The notes beneath the pieces are model-generated. The model was not told where the DNA came from and searched no databases. It saw only the letters and a program-made list of their open reading frames with translations. From assembly GCA_031269165.1 (NCBI GenBank), contig JAISZQ010000233.1, positions 1 to 7,437 on the forward strand: 7,437 nt of DNA, read 5' to 3'. The position numbers and the translations under genes are program-made. Positions within the stretch are counted from its first letter, which is position 1. Each line of letters begins with the position of its first letter. The DNA is from Spirochaetaceae bacterium. Its GTDB lineage: Bacteria > Spirochaetota > Spirochaetia > Treponematales > Breznakiellaceae. Shown piece by piece: positions 1 through 7,205 of the stretch.

Positions 1-114
1 AGCACGTCTGTTGCGGCTTGTCAAGGGCGGTTCCGCGCGAAACGCCAAGCCGCGCCTCGGTGGGGTGAATGGGGACAACTTTTTCGGTTTGCGCGTCGCA
101 AAAAACTGTGGTAA
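1..114 (+). CDS. possible 3' end of an upstream gene (partial)
   Basis: Frame 1 is open from the window edge to a TAA at 112-114, nine bases before the nudC start. The 37 codons end in a basic and aromatic tail (RFARRKKLW). Tight spacing to nudC would fit an operon. I do not recognise the peptide. The frame contains a hairpin (13-53), and another frame is also open here, so this may simply be intergenic leader. The call rests only on an open frame and spacing. Confidence 0.22.
   Translation, partial: STSVAACQGRFRAKRQAAPRWGEWGQLFRFARRKKLW
13..53. repeat. hairpin upstream of nudC
   Basis: GCGGCTTG at 13-20 is the exact reverse complement of CAAGCCGC at 46-53. A further inner pairing, GGCG 26-29 with CGCC 43-46, extends the stem across a bulge. 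No T-run follows, so it is not a classic intrinsic terminator. It could be a leader structure or a short palindromic repeat. Confidence 0.45.
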
Positions 115-123
115 GATAAGACG

Positions 124-957
124 ATGGACGAACAAAACCCCGGAAACATTTTTATCTTTACGCGGCAGGGACAGATGGTGGTGCCGATTGACTTTCCTTC
201 GGACGCGGCCGCGGCCCTTGAAGACGGCATTTGCTTTGATGAACGGATTATGCATGATTTCGGCGCGTTGATACACGACCGCCTCTTCAGGGCGTCCGAC
301 CCCGATGGCCGGGAGTGGTTTTCGGTTCTCCTGTTGCCCGCCGACGAGCCGCCGCCGGTGCTTTTGCCCGAGGGGTTCCGTGCCGAGCCGCTTCGTTCCC
401 TGATACACGGGTTTGCGTATAACCGGGCGCTGCGTATGTATCATTTGGCGCAGTGGCGGGAAGAGTCCCGGTATTGCGGGCGCTGCGGGCATCTCAACGG
501 GGAGGCGGCCCACGGTGAATATGCGCGTCTCTGTCCGCGTTGCGGGCGGAAAGAATTCCCGCGTATCTCCCCGGCGATACTCGTGCTGATAAAAAACGAA
601 CAAGACGAGGTGTTACTCGCCCACAACGTCAATTTCAAAGACAATGTGTACAGCCTCATCGCCGGATTTATGGAAGCCGGGGAAAATCTGCAAAACACCG
701 TGACGCGGGAAGTCCGCGAAGAAGTCGGCATTGAGATCCGCGATATAACGTTCGGCACGTCGCAGAGCTGGCCGTTCCCCGATTCGCTCATGGTTGGCTT
801 CGAGGCGCGGTATCAAAGCGGCGTTGTCCGGTGCGATAAAAAAGAAATTGCCGACGCGCAGTGGTTTTCCCGCGACCATCTGCCGGAACTGCCCGGAAAG
901 GGTTCCGTTTCGCGGTTCCTCATTGATAAATGGCGGGGTGAAACACGCGCTCGATGA
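124..957 (+). CDS. nudC: NudC-type NAD(H) pyrophosphatase / RNA deNADding Nudix hydrolase
   Basis: This cytoplasmic Nudix enzyme is expected to hydrolyse NAD(H) to NMN(H) plus AMP and, as known for the family, to remove NAD caps from RNA 5' ends. It has 277 residues; E. coli NudC has 257. It shows the NudC order: a divergent N-terminal domain, a four-cysteine zinc ribbon (Cys118, 121, 137, 140), then the Nudix fold. The Nudix box is complete: Gly181, Glu187, Arg195-Glu196, Glu199-Glu200, Gly202. The family hallmark SQPWPFPxS appears at 213-221 as SQSWPFPDS, so Pro is replaced by Ser at 215. The ATG at 124 has only a weak purine-rich leader (AAGATAAG). An alternative ATG at 175, preceded by AGGGA, would shorten the divergent N-terminus. 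No gene follows for 484 bp. The zinc ribbon, Nudix box and signature together make the assignment secure. Confidence 0.95.
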   Translation: MDEQNPGNIFIFTRQGQMVVPIDFPSDAAAALEDGICFDERIMHDFGALIHDRLFRASDPDGREWFSVLLLPADEPPPVLLPEGFRAEPLRSLIHGFAYNRALRMYHLAQWREESRYCGRCGHLNGEAAHGEYARLCPRCGRKEFPRISPAILVLIKNEQDEVLLAHNVNFKDNVYSLIAGFMEAGENLQNTVTREVREEVGIEIRDITFGTSQSWPFPDSLMVGFEARYQSGVVRCDKKEIADAQWFSRDHLPELPGKGSVSRFLIDKWRGETRAR

Positions 958-1076
958 GACAGGAGCGAGAACACCCTCCCGCCGACAAGCGACGGACGGC
1001 GTTTGATGCATGATGCGGGCAAGCAACCGATTTCTCAAAGCCGTCCGGGGATCACGGTCAAAAAGTTAAGAATTTT

Positions 1077-1165
1077 GTCCGCGGATTGCGCCATATAGGG
1101 CGACACGGATTATACCCCGCTCGATCCGTGTTAATCCGCATCGCCATTTGGCGCAATCCGCGGAC
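1077..1165. repeat. 89-bp palindromic element (cruciform)
   Basis: GTCCGCGGATTGCGCCA at 1077-1093 is the perfect 17-bp reverse complement of 1149-1165. Inside it, ACACGGAT 1103-1110 pairs with ATCCGTGT 1124-1131, and the stretches between can pair imperfectly (GGCGA with TCGCC). The whole 89 bp can therefore fold on itself. There is no coding capacity and no T-run. This is the form of a REP/BIME or small MITE-like element rather than a terminator. Confidence 0.8.
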
Positions 1166-1289
1166 ACACACACCCCATCCCACGACAACGTACCAGTTGG
1201 CGTGTTCAGCCGGATGGAGGAAGGGGCACCGCTTGAAGGCGGTGTTCTTTCGGCGTATTGACAAGTTATCATGACCAAATGATACATGA

Positions 1290-1418
1290 GGCTGTTCCAA
1301 AACCTAAAAGTTTTCACTTTTTTTGCGCTTTTTTCGTGTTTGACTAAAGCAAAACCGCAACTCAACGCCTTAATAGAGGGTACAAGGCTGTTCCACAACG
1401 TGAGGTTTTGGAACAGCC
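1290..1418. repeat. REP-like palindrome cluster in front of the transposase-like gene
   Basis: GGCTGTTCCAAAACCT at 1290-1305 is the exact reverse complement of AGGTTTTGGAACAGCC at 1403-1418. A third arm, GGCTGTTCCA at 1386-1395, is a direct copy of the first and can pair with 1409-1418 to form a 10-bp hairpin with a 13-base loop. The stretch 1306-1402 between the outer arms is T-rich at its left end. The right hairpin ends 13 bases before the Shine-Dalgarno of the next gene, so it would lie in that gene's leader. Confidence 0.8.
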
Positions 1419-1431
1419 CCGTCTATTATAC

Positions 1432-1436
1432 AGGAG
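1432..1436 (+). promoter_or_regulatory. ribosome binding site fixing the start of the transposase-like gene
   Basis: AGGAG sits five bases before ATG 1442. The same frame has an earlier ATG at 1286, but that would translate the REP-like palindromes and has no such site, so 1442 is preferred. Confidence 0.75.
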
Positions 1437-1441
1437 TTTCT

Positions 1442-1948
1442 ATGCGGTTACCAAGAGAATTAGCGGAAGATGTCTGGTACGAGGTGCGGACGGCGGTTAA
1501 TGTCGGTGAGCCTTTGTTCCCGTTGTGGTGGGTGGCGGTGCTTTTCTACCGCGTGCTTCGTGAGGCGAAAGGGAAGTTCGGCTTCGAGATGCGCGGGCTT
1601 GCGATCGAGGGGGTGTGGCTTTCGTTCTATATCAAGCCCGCCGACGGGTTAAAACTGCCCAAGATTATGCAATGGCTGAAACAGACGTTCTCGGTGCGGT
1701 TCAACTTCCGCACGGGACGAACCGGACACGTCTGGGGGGAGCGGTACTGGTCGGAGATTTTAGCGGGGGAGCCGCCGCCTGAAGCGAAAGAGGTGGACTG
1801 GGACGCAGTCGAGGCGGAGGCGAGCAAGCCGGTACCGGCGGGGATGGTCTACAAGTTATCTTGGGGCAGCCCCCGCCCAGCTGGATTAGGGTCGGAAACG
1901 CCTTTTTCGCCCCAATTCACGTTCTCCTCCGTGTTTCCACCCGGCTAA
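1442..1948 (+). CDS. RAYT / IS200-like (Y1 transposase superfamily) protein, apparently lacking catalytic residues
   Basis: The 168-residue product resembles REP-associated tyrosine transposases. It has an N-terminal WYEVRTAVNVGEPLF segment (family: YHV..R..N..P.F), a central FGFEMRGLAIEGVWLSFYI segment, then the IMQWLKQTFSVRFN helix and GHVWGERYWSEIL. In typical members the central segment ends in MPNHxHLL, which supplies the HUH metal ligands, and the helix carries the catalytic tyrosine (about TYxxRFN). Here the ligand position reads VWLS and the tyrosine position reads Phe. By this hand alignment the protein should not cut DNA. It may be a decayed or repurposed binding protein. The frame is intact, with a good ribosome site. 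The tail (from about residue 140) is encoded by a 42-bp repeat, and a hairpin overlaps the stop. I associate similar proteins with termite-gut treponemes; this is from memory. Superfamily membership is likely; the function is unknown. Confidence 0.72.
   Translation: MRLPRELAEDVWYEVRTAVNVGEPLFPLWWVAVLFYRVLREAKGKFGFEMRGLAIEGVWLSFYIKPADGLKLPKIMQWLKQTFSVRFNFRTGRTGHVWGERYWSEILAGEPPPEAKEVDWDAVEAEASKPVPAGMVYKLSWGSPRPAGLGSETPFSPQFTFSSVFPPG
1861..1902 (+). repeat. 42-bp direct repeat, copy 1 (within the 3' end of the transposase-like gene)
   Basis: This stretch matches 2248-2289 at 37 of 42 positions by eye. In the reading frame of the gene it encodes WGSPRPAGLGSETP. Confidence 0.85.
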
Positions 1949-1975
1949 TCGGGGGCAAAGCCCCCGGTTAGCGGG
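1940..1975. repeat. strong hairpin overlapping the stop codon of the transposase-like gene
   Basis: CCCGGCTAATCGGGGGC (1940-1956) pairs with GCCCCCGGTTAGCGGG (1960-1975) around an AAA loop, with one bulged base and one G-T wobble. It includes the TAA stop at 1946-1948. A T-run is lacking, so rho-independent termination is not indicated. It could be a REP-type target or an mRNA-stabilising 3' structure. Confidence 0.8.
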
Positions 1976-2000
1976 CAAAGGTGGTGCTACAGAAAGCCCC

Positions 2001-2064
2001 GATGCCCCGGCCAAAGACGGCGGGGCATCGGCCAACGATGGCGGGCCATCGGTCGGCGATGGCC
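2001..2064 (+). repeat. 21-bp tandem repeats with overlapping hairpins
   Basis: Units at 2010-2030 and 2031-2051 match at 18 of 21 positions, and a third degenerates from 2052 on. The period of seven codons reads A-x-D-G-G-x-S in the open + strand frame. The same bases form mutually exclusive hairpins: GATGCCCCG 2001-2009 with 2021-2029, CGATGGC 2036-2042 with 2045-2051, and GGCCATCG 2044-2051 with 2057-2064. Confidence 0.7.
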
Positions 2065-2247
2065 TTGGGAGAGGTCTGCCCGCGCCGTCGGGAAAAGACG
2101 AAAAAGAAGCGAATTCCGGGCCGTTTCCAGCGTACCGGGGCAGGGAAACACGGATAAATACGGCGCACAGCGAGGAAAAACGGAAAAAAGGTGTTGGGGA
2201 AGACGATTTTCGCGCAAATATTGTGGCTGAAGACTGTCCCCGCCCGC

Positions 2248-2289
2248 TTGGGACAGCCCCCGCCCGGCTGGAATGGGGTCGGAAACACC
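2248..2289 (+). repeat. 42-bp direct repeat, copy 2 (orphan fragment of the transposase-like 3' end)
   Basis: This copy is 37/42 identical to 1861-1902. Read in the equivalent frame it gives WDSPRPAGMGSETP, nearly the same peptide as the tail of the transposase-like protein. Upstream sequence in that frame does not match the rest of the gene, so only this module is duplicated. Confidence 0.8.
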
Positions 2290-2323
2290 TTGGCGGGGTC
2301 TGGAGCGAGGGAAAAGGCGTGGT

Positions 2324-2341
2324 AATTTGCCAATGCAAATT
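2324..2341. promoter_or_regulatory. palindrome upstream of the sirtuin promoter (operator-like)
   Basis: AATTTGC (2324-2330) and GCAAATT (2335-2341) are a perfect 7-bp inverted repeat with a 4-base spacer, about 75 bp before the proposed -35. The size and AT-rich ends would suit a dimeric regulator. Nothing in the window names one, so this is only a candidate. Confidence 0.3.
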
Positions 2342-2417
2342 GCCGACTCTCACTTTTTTTGAAATCGGAATTGCTGTTCAATTTTGCAGAAGGCTTGACG
2401 CCAAGAGCGCGGGGCAT

Positions 2418-2445
2418 TTGCCTTTTTTTGTTTTTGTGTTATACT
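2418..2445 (+). promoter_or_regulatory. probable sigma-70-type promoter for sir2-rpiB-mutS
   Basis: TTGCCT (2418-2423) and TATACT (2440-2445) are separated by 16 bp, with a T-rich spacer. The -10 matches the consensus at five of six positions and the -35 at four. Transcription would start near 2452, giving a leader of about 30 bases before ATG 2485. Confidence 0.5.
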
Positions 2446-2484
2446 CGAGATGCTGTTTCAGGGTTTGAAACGGCTGGGAAAAAC

Positions 2485-3324
2485 ATGATGACAGATAAGG
2501 TTGACGATCTTTACGGTCTTATTAAGTTGGCGAGGCGTTGCGTGGCGCTGACGGGGGCGGGTATCAGCACGCTTTCCGGGATCCGCGACTTCCGGGGGAA
2601 GAACGGGCTCTACGTGGACAAGGAACTTGACGCGCAGAAGATGTTTGACATCGGGTATTTTATGCGCGACCCCACTTTTTATTACCAGACAGCGACGTTT
2701 CTCTACGACATTGAGGGTATTGAGCCGTCCCTTGTGCATACGACGCTTGCCGAGATGGAGCGGCGCGGGCTCTTAAAGGCGGTTATCACGCAGAATGTGG
2801 ACGCGCTTCACCAGCGGGGCGGCTCGAAGCGGGTCTTGGAGGTGCATGGCTCTCCAGCGGTGCACTATTGTATGCGGTGTGGCGATCAGGAAGAGGCCGA
2901 GGAGTTGGCCCTCGAAGGGTTGGGCGCGAAGATTCCCCCGGTTAACGCACAGGGAAGTGAAATGATGAACTTCTTTGACGTGGTGAAGACGCTCAAGGCG
3001 GGCGGGCTTCCCACGTGTAAGAAGTGCGGGGCGGTGCTGAAACCGGCAATCACGTTTTTTGGTGAGGCGTTGCCCCAGATGACGTTTCAGGCGGCGGTCC
3101 ACGAGGCGTCTCACGCCGATCTCCTTCTTTGTCTGGGGACAAGCCTTACCGTGCACCCGGCGGCGGGGCTGCCTGAGTACACGTTGCGGGCGGGCGGGAA
3201 GGTGGTCATCGTGAATAACCAGCCGACGCCGCTCGACTCCCGTGCGGCGATGCGGTTTTCCGAACTGGAAGACGTGTTTGAAAGGCTTGCAGCCCTGATG
3301 AAGGGAGAGAAGGGGGAAGCATGA
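2485..3324 (+). CDS. Sir2-family NAD-dependent protein deacylase (sirtuin)
   Basis: Sirtuins remove acyl groups from protein lysines, consuming NAD and releasing nicotinamide and O-acyl-ADP-ribose. From ATG 2485 the product has 279 residues. The NAD-binding loop is GAGISTLSGIRDFRG (24-38), followed by QNVD (103-106), the catalytic His121 in EVHGS, and GTSLTVHPA and VIVNN near the C-terminus. Zinc cysteines are Cys129-x2-Cys132 and Cys178-x2-Cys181. The 45 residues between the pairs are longer than the usual roughly 20, and Arg34 replaces the usual Pro in GIPDFRG. The frame extends up to ATG 2359, but that start would cross the promoter and read unlike the family. ATG 2485, with its neighbour at 2488, follows GGGAA (2476-2480). 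The stop overlaps the rpiB start by ATGA, so the two are likely translationally coupled. The preferred acyl group cannot be read from the sequence. Confidence 0.93.
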   Translation: MMTDKVDDLYGLIKLARRCVALTGAGISTLSGIRDFRGKNGLYVDKELDAQKMFDIGYFMRDPTFYYQTATFLYDIEGIEPSLVHTTLAEMERRGLLKAVITQNVDALHQRGGSKRVLEVHGSPAVHYCMRCGDQEEAEELALEGLGAKIPPVNAQGSEMMNFFDVVKTLKAGGLPTCKKCGAVLKPAITFFGEALPQMTFQAAVHEASHADLLLCLGTSLTVHPAAGLPEYTLRAGGKVVIVNNQPTPLDSRAAMRFSELEDVFERLAALMKGEKGEA

Positions 3325-3782
3325 TAGCGGTCGCGTCCGATCATGGCGGGTTTTTGTTAAAGGAAGAGATCAAGGCGTTTCTCGATGAGGCGGGATACGA
3401 GTTCAAGGACTTTGGCGCGTATTCCGAGGAAAGCACAGACTATGCGCTCTGGGGCTATAAGGCGGCGCGTGCGGTGGCGGGTGGCGAGTGCGAGAAGGCC
3501 ATCCTGTTTTGCGGTACCGGCGTGGGGATTAGCCTTGCGGCAAACAAGGTGAAGGGCATCCGTTGCGCGGTGTGCTCGGATTGTTATTCGGCAAAGATGT
3601 CCCGCGCCCACAACAACGCCAACGCGCTTGCGTTGGGCGGACGGGTGGTCGGCGTTGACCTTGCCAAGTTAATAGTACAAACATGGTTGGAAACCGAGTT
3701 TGAAGGCGGCCGGCACCAGCGCCGCGTTGACCAGATCATGGTGATAGAGGAGGGAAAAACTCCTTTCAAAGAGTTGGAATAA
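3321..3782 (+). CDS. rpiB: ribose-5-phosphate isomerase B
   Basis: RpiB interconverts ribose 5-phosphate and ribulose 5-phosphate in the non-oxidative pentose phosphate pathway, in the cytoplasm. The 153-residue length matches the family (about 150). Visible signatures are SDHGG near the N-terminus (Asp7-His8), the catalytic cysteine Cys64 in FCGTGVGIS followed by AANKVKGIR, and His97 in SRAHNNANALALGGR. These correspond to the E. coli active-site Cys66 and His99 regions. The intact GTGxGIS anion-hole loop and overall length favour RpiB; the closely related LacA/LacB sugar-phosphate isomerases are less likely given the lack of any galactose genes nearby. The ATG overlaps the sirtuin stop and is preceded by AGGGGG (3311-3316), a strong ribosome site. 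mutS begins three bases after the stop, so the gene sits in the middle of a tightly packed operon. Confidence 0.95.
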   Translation: MIAVASDHGGFLLKEEIKAFLDEAGYEFKDFGAYSEESTDYALWGYKAARAVAGGECEKAILFCGTGVGISLAANKVKGIRCAVCSDCYSAKMSRAHNNANALALGGRVVGVDLAKLIVQTWLETEFEGGRHQRRVDQIMVIEEGKTPFKELE

Positions 3783-3785
3783 TAC

Positions 3786-6482
<2,697 letters not shown>

Positions 6483-6511
6483 GGAAGCACTGATTTATTC
6501 AATCAAGGATG

Positions 6512-6534
6512 CGCCAACAGTATGTTGGCGTTTT
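6512..6534 (+). terminator. intrinsic terminator of the sir2-rpiB-mutS unit
   Basis: CGCCAACA (6512-6519) and TGTTGGCG (6523-6530) form a perfect 8-bp stem with a GTA loop, followed directly by TTTT. It lies 29 bases after the mutS stop. There is no T-run on the other strand, so it acts only rightwards. Confidence 0.8.
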
Positions 6535-6587
6535 CGGTGTTCCTTTAACGGTAACTATTCAGTCATCAACGGCACCCGCCCCCGTCC

Positions 6588-6690
6588 GTCATTGCGAGCG
6601 AGCGGCACATTGCCGAGCGAAGCAATCGGCTCAACGCTTCGCGTTGAGCTCGTGGAAAGGCCGCCCCTTCTGGATTGCTTCACCCTGCGG
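6588..6690. repeat. dispersed palindromic repeat of the CATTGCGAG...GAAGCAATC type
   Basis: The stretch opens with GTCATTGCGAGCGA (6588-6601), has a near copy CATTGCCGAGCGA (6608-6620), then GAAGCAATC (6619-6627), whose reverse complement GATTGCTTC lies at 6673-6681. Inside is a perfect hairpin, GCTCAACGC 6629-6637 with GCGTTGAGC 6641-6649 (loop TTC). Similar CATTGCGAG/GGATTGCTTC repeats are scattered in several bacterial genomes, to my knowledge. It lies between two convergent genes, where insertion is harmless. Confidence 0.7.
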
Positions 6691-6695
6691 GTTGG

Positions 6696-7133
6696 TTAAC
6701 ATAGTTTCGTGTCTTTTTCAAAAATGTCGTTGCGTTCCCCGAAAGCGGCCTTGTGCTTGTGTTCATGCAGCATCCACGAATAGCCGAACGGGTCGCTGAA
6801 AGTCGCGTTGACGACATCAAAGCCGGGCATCTCGGTGATGGACTGGGTTTCCGTGCACCCTGCCGCCAGAGCCTTGCCAAATACCGCCTTGATATCCGGC
6901 ACGATGACGTTTACCCACATCGGTTTCGGATCGCCGGGCTTGGGAGCCGCAAGCTGGTATTGGGAATTTTCGTCCAGCAGGTGAAACCGCGTGCCGTATA
7001 TGCTGAACACCGCCTCGTTGAACCCCTGCCCGAAAGACGTAACTTCGATCCGCTTGGTCTCGAATATTTTTTCGTACAACGCCAACGCCGCGCGCGAGTC
7101 GGACACTACCATGTCAACCTCAACACAAGTCAT
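6696..7133 (-). CDS. VOC-superfamily (glyoxalase / PhnB-like) protein
   Basis: The 145-residue product has the paired beta-alpha-beta-beta-beta modules of the vicinal oxygen chelate fold. Module one starts VEVDMVVSDSRAALALYEKIF (an antiparallel strand, then the typical helix ending in Y..F), and FHLLDENS closes it. Module two starts MWVNVIVPDIKAVFGKALAAG and ends with the PhnB/glyoxalase hallmark DPFGYSWMLHEH (114-125). Members include glyoxalases, dioxygenases, antibiotic-resistance proteins and many of unknown substrate; nothing here identifies the substrate. A longer in-frame reading reaches back to 7205, but ATG 7133 is chosen because GGGGG (7143-7139 on the - strand) precedes it by five bases and the extension would run across the promoter. 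The gene is convergent with mutS, is monocistronic within the window, and has its own promoter. No terminator with a T-run is seen downstream. Confidence 0.85.
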   Translation of the reverse strand: MTCVEVDMVVSDSRAALALYEKIFETKRIEVTSFGQGFNEAVFSIYGTRFHLLDENSQYQLAAPKPGDPKPMWVNVIVPDIKAVFGKALAAGCTETQSITEMPGFDVVNATFSDPFGYSWMLHEHKHKAAFGERNDIFEKDTKLC

Positions 7134-7148
7134 ACGTTCCCCCGTACC

Positions 7149-7188
7149 CTTTTCAGAATAGCCGTCAGTATACCACCGCTTTTCAGAA
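7149..7188. repeat. 10-bp direct repeats flanking the VOC-gene -10 box
   Basis: CTTTTCAGAA occurs at 7149-7158 and again at 7179-7188, exactly 30 bp apart (about three helical turns), on either side of the -10 hexamer. The placement would suit paired regulator sites, but a chance duplication is possible. Confidence 0.45.
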
Positions 7189-7195
7189 AACGCAA
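7167..7195 (-). promoter_or_regulatory. promoter of the VOC-family gene
   Basis: On the - strand TTGCGT (7195-7190) and TATACT (7172-7167) are spaced by 17 bp, and the -10 is preceded by TGG, giving an extended -10. Transcription would begin near 7160, leaving a leader of about 27 bases to ATG 7133. The -10 hexamer is identical to the one proposed for the sirtuin operon. Confidence 0.6.
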
Positions 7196-7205
7196 GCGTT
7201 CGCAT

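Larger units (their letters stand above)
958..1441. other. gene-free repeat-rich interval between nudC and the transposase-like gene
   Basis: I see no convincing gene in these 484 bp. Open frames on both strands lack family resemblance and ribosome sites. The interval holds a weak long-loop inverted repeat (GGACGGC 994-1000 with GCCGTCC 1040-1046), a large cruciform (1077-1165), a small hairpin (CACCGC 1227-1232 with GCGGTG 1239-1244), another (TATCAT 1267-1272 with ATGATA 1279-1284) and a REP-like cluster (1290-1418). A consensus -35 box TTGACA lies at 1258-1263, but the matching -10 (GATACA, 17 bp on) is poor. No clear terminator for nudC is visible. Confidence 0.7.
1949..2484. other. 536-bp spacer before the sirtuin gene: repeats, no supported gene
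   Basis: One + strand frame stays open from about 1890 to a TGA at 2466-2468. It begins with low-complexity glycine-rich repeats, has no ATG with a ribosome site, and resembles no family I know. The stretch holds 21-bp tandem repeats (2010-2063), a CCGTGTTTCC/GGAAACACGG inverted pair (1929-1938 and 2144-2153), a small hairpin (CTGTCCC 2234-2240 with GGGACAG 2250-2256), the second 42-bp repeat copy (2248-2289), a short perfect palindrome (2324-2341) and the probable sirtuin promoter. Confidence 0.65.

Noticed and set aside
613..1038. A 141-codon - strand frame overlapping nudC
   Set aside because: It is antisense to the NudC Nudix domain and has no resemblance to known proteins.
1066..1398. 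A 110-codon - strand frame between nudC and the transposase-like gene
   Set aside because: It is made almost wholly of the cruciform and REP-like repeats and has no ribosome site or family resemblance.
1286..1441. A 52-residue N-terminal extension of the transposase-like protein
   Set aside because: It would translate the palindrome arms; the family-like sequence and an AGGAG site begin only at ATG 1442.
1861..2289. A CRISPR array
   Set aside because: The repeats are too few, unequal in type and irregularly spaced; there are no regular spacers and no cas genes.
1886..2353. A 155-codon - strand frame rich in Pro and Ser
   Set aside because: It mirrors the tandem repeats and palindromes and shows no domain; low complexity explains the open frame.
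2359..2484. A 42-residue N-terminal extension of the sirtuin
   Set aside because: It crosses the likely promoter and a T-rich tract and does not look like the family; sirtuins begin near the ATG at 2485.
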